This document shows, piece after piece, positions 16,488-24,359 of a DNA stretch of 64,000 nucleotides. The number at the start of each line of letters is the position of its first letter. Positions within the stretch are counted from its first letter, which is position 1. The position numbers and the translations under genes are program-made. Below the pieces are notes generated by a model that was not told the DNA's origin, made no database searches, and worked only from the letters and a program-made list of their open reading frames with translations. Origin of the DNA: Bradyrhizobium acaciae (lineage in GTDB: Bacteria; Pseudomonadota; Alphaproteobacteria; Rhizobiales; Xanthobacteraceae); contig NZ_JACMYK010000017.1 of the NCBI RefSeq assembly GCF_020889785.1, forward strand, positions 1-64,000, given 5' to 3'.

Positions 16488-17282
16488 CTAGATTGCGCTG
16501 GTCACATATTCGACGGGAAGGCTGCGGAAGTGCTTGCGCATGTCCGATGATGCCGCGCCGCCGACGATGATCCGCGAGAACGCGCCGATATCGGAGAAGA
16601 ATGCCGATTTGAGACTGCCGAGCTTGCTGGCGTCGATCACCAGGATGCTCTCCATCGCGGTCTCGATGACGGCCTGCTTGATGGCGACTTCGTGAAAGTT
16701 CGAGCAACTCGCGCCGCGGGTCCAGTGCACGCCGCCGGCGGAGATGAAGGCCTTGTTGATCCCGAGCCGCCGCAGATAGGACAGGCCGTCGTCCGACGCA
16801 AAGGACTGGGACGACGGATGATAGAGCCCGCCCATCAACATCACCTGCGTCGCCGGTCGGTGCGTGACGATCGACGCCACGTTCATCGAATAGCAGATCA
16901 CAGAGAGCGGCAGATCCTCGGGCAGGCAGTCCGCCAGCGATTGCATCGTCGTGCCGCAGTCGATGAAGATCGTATCGCCCTCCTTGATGGAGGCCGCGGC
17001 AGCCCGGCAAGCCAGGCGCTTGTCCTGGGTGTGCTGGTCGATCTCCTGCTCGAATGCGTACTTGATCCCGGTCGGTGATGCCGCGTTGACGACGTAGCCG
17101 CCGAGCAAAGCGAGTGCGGCGTCCGGCCCGGCGAGGTCGCGCCGCACCGTCATTTCAGAAACTTTCAGGAGCTCGGCGGCGTCCTTCAGATGCAGCGTTC
17201 CACCCGACTCGACGGCACGGCGCAGCCTCTGCAGGCGCTGGACGCGTGTCTCGCTTGGTCGTGCGTTCGAGGTTTCAGCCAT
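16488..17282 (-). CDS. DeoR-family transcriptional regulator
   Basis: 264 residues. The N-terminal HTH (LKDAAELLKVSEMTVRRDL) is the DeoR signature, and the C-terminal DeoRC sugar-phosphate sensor domain has IFIDCGTTMQSLADCLPED, SFASDD and VIDASKLGS. It likely represses the flanking operons and is released by a sugar phosphate such as deoxyribose-5-phosphate or a pentose phosphate. It is divergent from deoC, with AT-rich dyads between them and similar dyads before the RbsABC-like operon. Confidence 0.92.
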   Translation of the reverse strand: MAETSNARPSETRVQRLQRLRRAVESGGTLHLKDAAELLKVSEMTVRRDLAGPDAALALLGGYVVNAASPTGIKYAFEQEIDQHTQDKRLACRAAAASIKEGDTIFIDCGTTMQSLADCLPEDLPLSVICYSMNVASIVTHRPATQVMLMGGLYHPSSQSFASDDGLSYLRRLGINKAFISAGGVHWTRGASCSNFHEVAIKQAVIETAMESILVIDASKLGSLKSAFFSDIGAFSRIIVGGAASSDMRKHFRSLPVEYVTSAI

Positions 17283-17322
17283 TTTGATCGCCGAGCTTGC
17301 TTATCCGATTGACAATGATCTT

Positions 17323-17367
17323 ACAATGTTGTGAGTTTATCAACGTCGATTTGTTACAATAATAACA
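17323..17367. promoter_or_regulatory. Operator-like dyads between deoR and deoC
   Basis: ACAATGTTGT (17323-17332) and TGTTACAATAATAACA (17352-17367, perfect 5-base arms TGTTA/TAACA) lie in the divergent promoter region. TAACA half-sites and ACAATAA are shared with the island at 12446-12476, so both operons are probably under the DeoR regulator. Confidence 0.55.
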
Positions 17368-17454
17368 TCAAGTCCAGCGGGCTGATCGAGCGGTGGGGAC
17401 CTGTCGTTCCTCAGGCGATCGGCAAGCCCAACGGCGAGGTCAGGGGAGGATCAC

Positions 17455-17505
17455 ATGTTGCGATCGACACATTCAGTCTATCTGGCCATCTCCTCGATTC
17501 GCTAG
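17455..17505 (+). CDS. Possible 16-residue leader peptide before deoC
   Basis: ATG at 17455 has a strong GGGGAGGA ribosome-binding site 5 bases upstream, and encodes MLRSTHSVYLAISSIR before a TAG at 17503-17505. The deoC start is 17 bases further on, in another frame, with a weak ribosome-binding site of its own. Ribosomes ending here could reinitiate on deoC. No codon bias for regulation, such as runs of one amino acid, is obvious. Confidence 0.35.
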   Translation: MLRSTHSVYLAISSIR

Positions 17506-17522
17506 GACCGCACGGCGCCTCC

Positions 17523-18551
17523 ATGACGCAGAGCGTCCTCATACAGAATCCGTCCCCATTCGCCGCGCAGCCACCTGCTCCGGGCGGCGGCCATCCGCAT
17601 CCGATCCCGCGCAACAGCGGCCGCGCGCTCGAGATGGATTGGGTCGACGAAATCAGGATCAATCTGTCAGCCGCCGAACGGCGCGTTGCGAGCCTGCCAG
17701 GCCGGCGAACGGTAAAGAAGAACGCGCAGGCGGCGTGGCTTCTCAAGGCGGTCACCTGCATCGACCTGACGACGCTCAACGGCGACGATACGACCGAGCG
17801 CGTGAAGCGCCTCTGCGCCAAAGCCAAGGCGCCTGTGCGCGGCGACGTTCTGGAGAAGCTCGGCTTTGCCGGGCGTGAGCTGCATACCGGTGCGGTCTGC
17901 GTCTACCATCGGTTCGTCGGCACGGCCGTCGAAGCGCTCGATGGATCCGGCATCCCGGTCGCTGCGGTCTCGACCGGGTTTCCCGCAGGCCTCGTCCCGC
18001 ATGAGCTCAAGCTGAAGGAGATCGAGGCGTCGGTCCGCGATGGCGCGCAGGAGATCGATGTCGTCATCACGCGTGAGCATGTGCTGACCGGTGACTGGCG
18101 AGCGCTCTACGCCGAGGTCCAGGATTTCCGCGCTGTCTGCGACAACGCGCATCTGAAGACGATCCTGGCGACCGGCGACCTCAAGACGCTGCGCAATGTC
18201 GCCAAGGCCTCGATGGTCTGCATGATGGCCGGCGCCGATTTCATCAAGACCTCTACCGGCAAGGAAGGCGTCAACGCGACGCTGCCGGTGACGCTGGCGA
18301 TGCTGCGCATGATCCGCGTCTATCAAGAGCGCACCGGCTACAAGATCGGCTTCAAGCCGGCCGGTGGAATCTCGACGGCAAAGGACGTGCTCAACTATCA
18401 GTTCCTGATGAAGGAGGAGCTGGGACGCGACTGGCTCGAGCCGGATCTGTTCCGCATCGGCGCCTCCAGCCTGCTTGCCGACATCGAGCGGCAACTTGAG
18501 CATCACGTGACCGGCCACTACTCGGCTTTCAACCGCCACCCCGTGGGATGA
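17523..18551 (+). CDS. deoC: Deoxyribose-phosphate aldolase
   Basis: 342 residues from the ATG at 17523 (MTQSVLIQN). It cleaves 2-deoxyribose-5-phosphate to acetaldehyde and glyceraldehyde-3-phosphate. The Schiff-base lysine lies in FIKTSTGKEG, the second essential lysine in GFKPAGGIST, and the acidic residue in EIDVVI. It is longer than E. coli DeoC (about 250) because of an N-terminal extension rich in Pro, as in the long DERA subclass. Longer reading frames upstream start with GTG inside the operator and were not used. The ALDH gene begins 10 bases after the stop. Confidence 0.92.
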   Translation: MTQSVLIQNPSPFAAQPPAPGGGHPHPIPRNSGRALEMDWVDEIRINLSAAERRVASLPGRRTVKKNAQAAWLLKAVTCIDLTTLNGDDTTERVKRLCAKAKAPVRGDVLEKLGFAGRELHTGAVCVYHRFVGTAVEALDGSGIPVAAVSTGFPAGLVPHELKLKEIEASVRDGAQEIDVVITREHVLTGDWRALYAEVQDFRAVCDNAHLKTILATGDLKTLRNVAKASMVCMMAGADFIKTSTGKEGVNATLPVTLAMLRMIRVYQERTGYKIGFKPAGGISTAKDVLNYQFLMKEELGRDWLEPDLFRIGASSLLADIERQLEHHVTGHYSAFNRHPVG

Positions 18552-18561
18552 GACTCCAGCG

Positions 18562-20949
18562 ATGAGCGTCGCAAACTATTTCGAGACCATGGAGTATGGC
18601 CCCGCGCCCGAGGCAGACGGCGAGGCCCGCGCCTGGCTGGCGCGGCATGGCGCCACGTTCGGGCATTTCATCGCCGGCAAGTTCACAGCGCCGCATGCCG
18701 GCAAGCATCTCACGACGAGCGAGCCCGCCACCGGCAAGACGCTGGCGCGGATCGCGCAGGGCGCTGCTGCCGACGTCGAGGCGGCGGTCAGTGCCGCGCG
18801 CACCGCGCAGACAGCGTGGGCCAGGCTCGGTGGTCACGGCCGCGCGCGTCATCTCTATGCATTGGCGCGCATGCTGCAGCGTCACGCCCGGCTGTTCGCC
18901 GTGTTGGAGGCGATCGACAACGGCAAGCCGATCCGGGAAACCCGCGATCTCGACGTGCCGCTCGCGGCGCGTCATTTCTACTATCACGCCGGCTGGGCGC
19001 AGTTGCAGGAGCGCGAATTCGCCGATCAGGTGCCGATCGGCGTGATCGGGCAGATCATCCCGTGGAATTTCCCGCTGCTGATGCTGGCCTGGAAGATCGC
19101 GCCGGCGCTCGCCGCGGGCAACACCGTGGTGCTGAAGCCGGCCGAGTTCACCTCGCTGACAGCGCTGCTGTTCGCTGAACTGTCCACCGAGGCCGGCTTG
19201 CCGCCGGGCGTGCTGAACGTCGTGACCGGCGACGGCGCGACCGGCGCTCTGCTGGTCGAAAATCCCGGCGTCGACAAGATCGCCTTCACCGGCTCGACCG
19301 AGGTCGGTCGGCTGATTCGCCAGACGACCGCGGGCACCGGCAAGTCGCTGACGCTGGAACTCGGCGGCAAATCGCCGTTCATCGTGTTCGACGATGCCGA
19401 TATCGATGGCGCGGTGGAAGGCGTGGTCGATGCGATCTGGTTCAACCAGGGCCAGGTCTGCTGCGCCGGCTCGCGACTGCTGCTGCAAGAGGGCATTGCC
19501 GAGACCTTCCGCAGGCGCCTGATCCGGCGCATGGAGACGCTTCGCGTCGGCATGCCGCTCGACAAGGCGATCGACATGGGCGCCGTCGTCGCACCGGTGC
19601 AGCTCGAGCGGATCAAGGCGCTGGTCGAGACCGGGGTGAAGGAGGGCGCGGAGAAATATCAGGCGTCCGGCGCGATCCCGGCGGAAGGATGCTTCTATCC
19701 GCCGACCCTGCTCTGGAACGTGCATCCATCCTCGACGGTTGCGACCGAAGAAATCTTCGGCCCGGTCCTGGTGGCGATGACGTTCCGCACGCCCGACGAG
19801 GCCGTGATGCTCGCCAACAACACGCGCTACGGCCTTGCCGCGAGCGTGTGGAGCGAGACGATCGGACTGGCGCTCGACATCGCGCCGAAGCTGCTCGCCG
19901 GCGTGGTCTGGGTCAACGCCACCAATCTGTTCGACGCCAGCGTCGGCTTCGGCGGCTATCGGGAGTCAGGCTTCGGCCGCGAGGGCGGCCGCGAAGGCAT
20001 GTATGAGTACCTCAAGCCGAAGGCCTGGAGCGGGCGCAAGGCGCGGGCCAAGGCGTTGCCGCTGCCGACGGCGGCCGGCGCCGGCACCGGATTCGACGTG
20101 CCGCCGATCGATCGAACGGCAAAACTGTTCGTCGGCGGCAAGCAGGTCCGTCCGGACGGCAATTATTCGCGTGCGGTGCTCTCGCCGAAGGGCCGGCGCC
20201 TGGGCGAAGCAGGCGAGGGCAATCGCAAGGATATCCGCAATGCGGTGGCTGCGGCGCGTTCGGCCGAGTCGTGGGCGCGGGCGACGGCGCATAATCGCGC
20301 CCAGATCCTTTATTACCTTACCGAGAATCTCTCCGCGCGCGGCGACGAGTTCGCCCGCCGTATCGCCGAGATGACCGGTGCAACGGCCGCAAAGGCGCGC
20401 ACGGAAGTCGATGCGAGCATCGAGCGGCTGTTCAGCTATGGCGCCTGGGCAGACAAGTTCGAGGGATCGATCCACGCGCCGCCGCTGCGCGGCGTGGCGC
20501 TCGCGATGCATGAGCCGATCGGCGTGGTTGGTGTCGTCTGTCCCGATGAGGCGCCATTGCTCGGCTTTATCAGCCTGGTGGCTCCGTTGATTGCGATGGG
20601 CAACCGGGTCGTCGCCGTGCCGAGCGAGCGGCATCCGCTCGCCGCGACCGACTTCTACCAGGTGCTCGAGACCTCGGACGTGCCGGGCGGTGTGGTCAAC
20701 ATCGTCACGGGTGACCGCAACGATCTGGTCAAGGTGCTCGCCGAGCACGACGATGTCGACGCGCTCTGGGCGTTCGGATCGCAGGAGGCTTCCACGGCAG
20801 CGGAACGATACTCGATCGGCAACCTCAAGCGGACGCTGGTCGATCATGGCCTCGCGCTCGACTGGTACGACAAGGCCGCGAGCGATGGCCCGATCCTGCT
20901 CCGCCATGCCGTGCAGGTGAAGAACATCTGGATTCCGTATGGCGACTGA
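18562..20949 (+). CDS. Two-domain aldehyde dehydrogenase (ALDH16-like)
   Basis: 795 residues, two ALDH-type domains in tandem. Domain 1 (about 30-500) is complete: IIPWNFPLLM, the catalytic Glu266 in LELGGKSP and Cys300 in GQVCCAGSR. Domain 2 (about 510-795) keeps the Rossmann part (PIGVVGVVCPDEAPLLGF, VVNIVTGDRNDL) but lacks a catalytic Cys region and ends early, as in ALDH16-type enzymes. It would oxidise an aldehyde with NAD(P). Its place directly after deoC makes acetaldehyde from DeoC the natural substrate. Usual ALDHs have about 500 residues. Confidence 0.88.
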   Translation: MSVANYFETMEYGPAPEADGEARAWLARHGATFGHFIAGKFTAPHAGKHLTTSEPATGKTLARIAQGAAADVEAAVSAARTAQTAWARLGGHGRARHLYALARMLQRHARLFAVLEAIDNGKPIRETRDLDVPLAARHFYYHAGWAQLQEREFADQVPIGVIGQIIPWNFPLLMLAWKIAPALAAGNTVVLKPAEFTSLTALLFAELSTEAGLPPGVLNVVTGDGATGALLVENPGVDKIAFTGSTEVGRLIRQTTAGTGKSLTLELGGKSPFIVFDDADIDGAVEGVVDAIWFNQGQVCCAGSRLLLQEGIAETFRRRLIRRMETLRVGMPLDKAIDMGAVVAPVQLERIKALVETGVKEGAEKYQASGAIPAEGCFYPPTLLWNVHPSSTVATEEIFGPVLVAMTFRTPDEAVMLANNTRYGLAASVWSETIGLALDIAPKLLAGVVWVNATNLFDASVGFGGYRESGFGREGGREGMYEYLKPKAWSGRKARAKALPLPTAAGAGTGFDVPPIDRTAKLFVGGKQVRPDGNYSRAVLSPKGRRLGEAGEGNRKDIRNAVAAARSAESWARATAHNRAQILYYLTENLSARGDEFARRIAEMTGATAAKARTEVDASIERLFSYGAWADKFEGSIHAPPLRGVALAMHEPIGVVGVVCPDEAPLLGFISLVAPLIAMGNRVVAVPSERHPLAATDFYQVLETSDVPGGVVNIVTGDRNDLVKVLAEHDDVDALWAFGSQEASTAAERYSIGNLKRTLVDHGLALDWYDKAASDGPILLRHAVQVKNIWIPYGD

Positions 20950-21029
20950 AGAAGTCACCTTGCGGTGATACGGATGGGGGTCCGGACCGGCAGAGTCCGG
21001 CGATTTTGAAGACGAGGGAGGGACGCAAC

Positions 21030-21485
21030 ATGCTCAAGGGCATCAATCCATTGCTCAATGCCGACGTGCTCTATGCCCTGCGGGCGATGGGGCACGGTGA
21101 TCGCCTGGTGGTGTGCGACACCAATTTTCCGGCCGACTCGATCGCGCGCCGGAGCGTGCTCGGCAGGCTGCTGCGCATCGACAATGTAAGCGCCGCCGGG
21201 GCGGTCGAAGCCGTTCTCTCGGTGATGCCGCTCGATTCATTTGTCGATGATGCCGCGATCCGCATGGAGATTGTCGGACAACCGCAGGAAGTGCCCCCCG
21301 TGCAGCGCGAGGTGCAGGCCGCGATTGATCGAGCCGAGGGACGATCCTGGCCGCTGGTCGGGATCGAGCGCCATGCGTTCTATGAGAAGGCCAAGACGGC
21401 CTATTGCGTGATCGCAACCGGCGAGCGGCGCTTCTACGGCTGTTTCCTGTTCAGCAAGGGCGTCATTGCGCCGGACGGGGAGTGA
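21030..21485 (+). CDS. RbsD/FucU-family sugar mutarotase
   Basis: 151 residues. LNADVLYALRAMGHGDRLVVCDTNFP is the RbsD/FucU N-terminal signature with its catalytic His (in MGHGD), and AFYEKAKTAYCVIATGERRFYGCFLFSKG is the conserved C-terminal motif. These enzymes interconvert sugar anomers before phosphorylation. The ATG at 21030 has GGGAGGGA upstream. The ribokinase-family gene starts 4 bases after the stop, which supports channelling of an imported pentose or deoxypentose to the kinase. Confidence 0.9.
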   Translation: MLKGINPLLNADVLYALRAMGHGDRLVVCDTNFPADSIARRSVLGRLLRIDNVSAAGAVEAVLSVMPLDSFVDDAAIRMEIVGQPQEVPPVQREVQAAIDRAEGRSWPLVGIERHAFYEKAKTAYCVIATGERRFYGCFLFSKGVIAPDGE

Positions 21486-21489
21486 CGAC

Positions 21490-22415
21490 ATGAGCAAGAA
21501 TGGCGTCGCCGTCCTCGGCGTCTTCGTCGTCGATCTCGCGTTCCGCGCCGGCAACATGCCGGCGATCGGCGAGACCATCGCCGGTTCGGGATTCGCCATG
21601 GGGCCCGGCGGCAAGGGATCCAACCAGGCCGTCGCGGCCGCACGGGCCGGCGCCAGCGTGAGCTTCATCTCGCGGATCGGCAGCGATGCCTTCGGCGAGC
21701 TTGCGATCAAGACCTGGGAGACCGAGGGAATTCGGCCGCGCGTGGCCAGGACGGCGGAAGCGCCGACCGGCGCAGCCTTCATTTATGTCCACGAGACGCG
21801 CGGCGACAACGCGATCATCGTGGTGCCTGGTGCCGCAGGCGCCATCAGCCCGGCTGACGTCGACGCCGCGGCTGACGCTATCAGCGGCTCCCGCGTGTTC
21901 GTGACGCAGCTCGAGCAGCCGGTCGATGCGGCGCGGCGCGGGCTCGAGATCGCGCGCGCTGCCGGCAGCATCACGGTGTTCAATCCGGCGCCGCGATCAA
22001 GTTCGACGACGATGGCCTGTTTGCGCTCTGCGATTATGTCGTCCCCAACGAGACCGAGGCTGAAGGGTTGACTGGCATCGCGGTGAGCGACCTCGCAGCG
22101 GCGCGCCGCGCCGGCGATGCCCTGCTGGCGAAGGGCGCCGGCACGGCGCTGATCACCCTTGGCGAGCGTGGCGCCCTGTTCCACGGGCGGGACCGTTCGC
22201 TGCACGTGCCGCCGTTCGCGGCCGGCAAGGTGGTGGAAACCGCCGGCGCGGGCGACGCGTTCGTCGGCGGTTTCGCGGCGGCCCTCGCTGATGGCGCCGA
22301 TCCGCTCGAGGCTGCGCGCTTCGGCTCGGCGACGGCCGGAATCTCGGTGACGCGGCCGGGCACGGCGCCCGCAATGCCGCGGCGGGCAGAGATCGACGCG
22401 CTGCTGAAGGGATGA
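21490..22415 (+). pseudogene. Ribokinase/PfkB-family sugar kinase, frameshifted
   Basis: The first frame (21490 on) encodes the PfkB N-terminus: GGKGSNQAVAAARAGASVSF, TGAAFIYV, FVTQLEQPV and then FNPAP. After the bases CCGGCGCCGCGATC at about 21991 the homology moves to another frame (IKFDDDGLFALCDYVVPNE then TEAEGLTGI, continuing to the catalytic AGAGDAFVGGF and stop at 22415). Adding one G (CCGGCGATC) restores a single frame of about 308 residues, the normal ribokinase length. So there is a one-base deletion, either real or a sequencing error at a GC-rich repeat. By context it would phosphorylate ribose or deoxyribose. Confidence 0.85.
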
Positions 22416-22422
22416 TCCTGCG

Positions 22423-23298
22423 ATGATGCGGAATGATCCGATCAAGCATGTCTTCATCTGGCCGGCGGTGCTCGTCGTGCTGGCGATCTCGATCTTTCCG
22501 CTGATCTATTCGCTGACCACGAGCTTCCTGAGCTATCGCCTCATTCCACCGATCCCGCCGCGGGTGGTCTGGCTCGGCAACTATGCCACGCTGTTGCAGG
22601 AGCCGCGGTTCTGGAGTGCGCTCTTCACCACGACGCTGATCGCCTTCATCGCGGTCGGACTGCAATATGCGATCGGGTTCGGCGTCGCGCTGGCCCTGAA
22701 CGCACGGGTGCCGGGCGAGCGGCTGTTTCGCGTTGCCCTGCTGCTGCCGATGCTGCTGGCGCCCGTGGCGGTCGCGCTGGTCGCGCGCATGATCTTCAAC
22801 CCCACGATGGGACCGCTCAATCAGTTCCTGGCGAAATTCGGGTTGGCCAATCTGCCGTTCCTGACCAACGGGCATTGGGCGCTCGCCTGCATCATCGCGG
22901 TCGAGGTCTGGCAGTGGACCCCGTTCATCATCCTGATGATGCTGGCCGGTCTGCAAACGCTTCCCGAGGACGTCTACGAGGCCGCCGAGCTCGAGAACGC
23001 CAGCGCTTGGCAGCAGTTCTGGGGGATCACGTTTCCGATGATGCTGCCGATCTCGGCTGCCGTCGTCTTCATCCGCCTGATCGAGAGCTACAAGATCATG
23101 GACACCGTCTTCGTGATGACCGGCGGCGGGCCGGGCGTCGACACCGAGACGCTGACATTGTTCGCCTATCAGGAAGGCTTCAAGAAGTTCAACCTCGGCT
23201 ACACGTCGGCGCTCAGCTTCCTGTTCCTGATCGCGATCACGATCATCGGCGTCACCTATCTGGCGCTGCTGCGGCCGCATCTGGAGAAGCGCCGATGA
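22423..23298 (+). CDS. Sugar ABC transporter permease, MalF/UgpA type
   Basis: 291 residues with six predicted transmembrane segments. The family EAA loop is EAAELENASAWQQFWGITFP, which docks on the ATPase. It pairs with the MalG-type permease whose ATG overlaps its stop (ATGA at 23295-23298). This is the first gene of the second importer; it starts 7 bases after the kinase stop. Confidence 0.92.
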   Translation: MMRNDPIKHVFIWPAVLVVLAISIFPLIYSLTTSFLSYRLIPPIPPRVVWLGNYATLLQEPRFWSALFTTTLIAFIAVGLQYAIGFGVALALNARVPGERLFRVALLLPMLLAPVAVALVARMIFNPTMGPLNQFLAKFGLANLPFLTNGHWALACIIAVEVWQWTPFIILMMLAGLQTLPEDVYEAAELENASAWQQFWGITFPMMLPISAAVVFIRLIESYKIMDTVFVMTGGGPGVDTETLTLFAYQEGFKKFNLGYTSALSFLFLIAITIIGVTYLALLRPHLEKRR

Positions 23299-24332
23299 GC
23301 GGGCAGAGCCTGACCGGACTGTCACCATGGAGCCGCCGCCTGGTCGCAGTCGGCGTCCTCGCCTGGTGCCTGATCACGGTGTTTCCGCTCTATTGGGTGG
23401 TGGTGACGGCTTTCAAGACGCCGCCGGGCGTCGTCGGCGGGCCGACCTATCTGCCGTTCATCGACTTCACGCCGACCTTGCAGCCGTTCATCGATCTCTA
23501 TCAGGGAATCCGCGGCGAGTTCTTCCACACCTTCCTGAACTCGACCATCGTCGGCCTGTCCGCAGCGGCGATCGCCACTGCGATCGGCGCGATGGCGGCC
23601 TATGCGCTGGTGCGGTTCGAATTCAAGGTAAGACTTGGCGCGGGCCTGGTGTTCTTCCTGCTCGCGCTCGGCGGCTATCTGCTGTTCAACGCGACGTTGG
23701 GATTGACCCGCCCGCAGGCGCTGTTGCTCGCCTTTCCGATCGCGCTGATCGCAGCCGTCGTCGCCAACCGTCTGCCGTTGTCCGGACCGATTCTCGGCAA
23801 TGAGGACATCCTGTTCTGGTTCGTCAGTCAGCGCATGTTCCCGCCGATCGTCACGGCGTTTGCGCTGTATCTGCTCTACAGCGAGATCGGCCGGCTCGGT
23901 TTCCAGCTGATCGACAGCTTCGTCGGCCTGACGCTGTGTTACGTCGCCTTCTCGCTGCCGATCGTCGTCTGGCTGATGCGCGACTTCTTCGAGGCGATCC
24001 CGATTGAGGTCGAAGAGGCGGCGATGGTCGACAATGTGCCGAGCTGGCGCATCTTCATCGGCATCGTGGTGCCGATGTCGATGAACGGGCTGCTGGCGAC
24101 GTTCATGATCACGCTGGCCTTCGTCTGGAACGAGTTTCTGTTCGCGCTGTTCCTGACCAATTCCAGATGGCAGACGCTGCCCATTCTGGTGGCCGGACAG
24201 AACAGCCAGCGCGGCGACGAATGGTGGGCGATATCGGCTGCGGCGCTCGTCGCCATCGTTCCCATGATGATCATGGCGGGCCTGCTCAGCCGCATGATGC
24301 GGTCGGGCCTGCTGCTCGGGGCCATCAAATAG
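23295..24332 (+). CDS. Sugar ABC transporter permease, MalG type, enlarged
   Basis: 345 residues from the ATG at 23295 (MSGQSLTGLSPW), longer than the usual 275-300. The EAA loop EEAAMVDNVPSWRIFIGIVV and the final SGLLLGAIK-type end are typical. The extra length is an inserted hydrophobic pair after the first core helices (LGAGLVFFLLALGGYLLF and ALLLAFPIALIAAVV), giving about eight transmembrane segments instead of six. It forms the channel with the preceding permease. Confidence 0.9.
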   Translation: MSGQSLTGLSPWSRRLVAVGVLAWCLITVFPLYWVVVTAFKTPPGVVGGPTYLPFIDFTPTLQPFIDLYQGIRGEFFHTFLNSTIVGLSAAAIATAIGAMAAYALVRFEFKVRLGAGLVFFLLALGGYLLFNATLGLTRPQALLLAFPIALIAAVVANRLPLSGPILGNEDILFWFVSQRMFPPIVTAFALYLLYSEIGRLGFQLIDSFVGLTLCYVAFSLPIVVWLMRDFFEAIPIEVEEAAMVDNVPSWRIFIGIVVPMSMNGLLATFMITLAFVWNEFLFALFLTNSRWQTLPILVAGQNSQRGDEWWAISAAALVAIVPMMIMAGLLSRMMRSGLLLGAIK

Positions 24333-24359
24333 TAAAAACTTTGTAGGGAGGACTAGACG

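Noticed and set aside
17331-17522. Upstream GTG at 17331 as start of deoC
   Set aside because: It lies inside the operator dyads, lacks a ribosome-binding site and adds residues with no family similarity.
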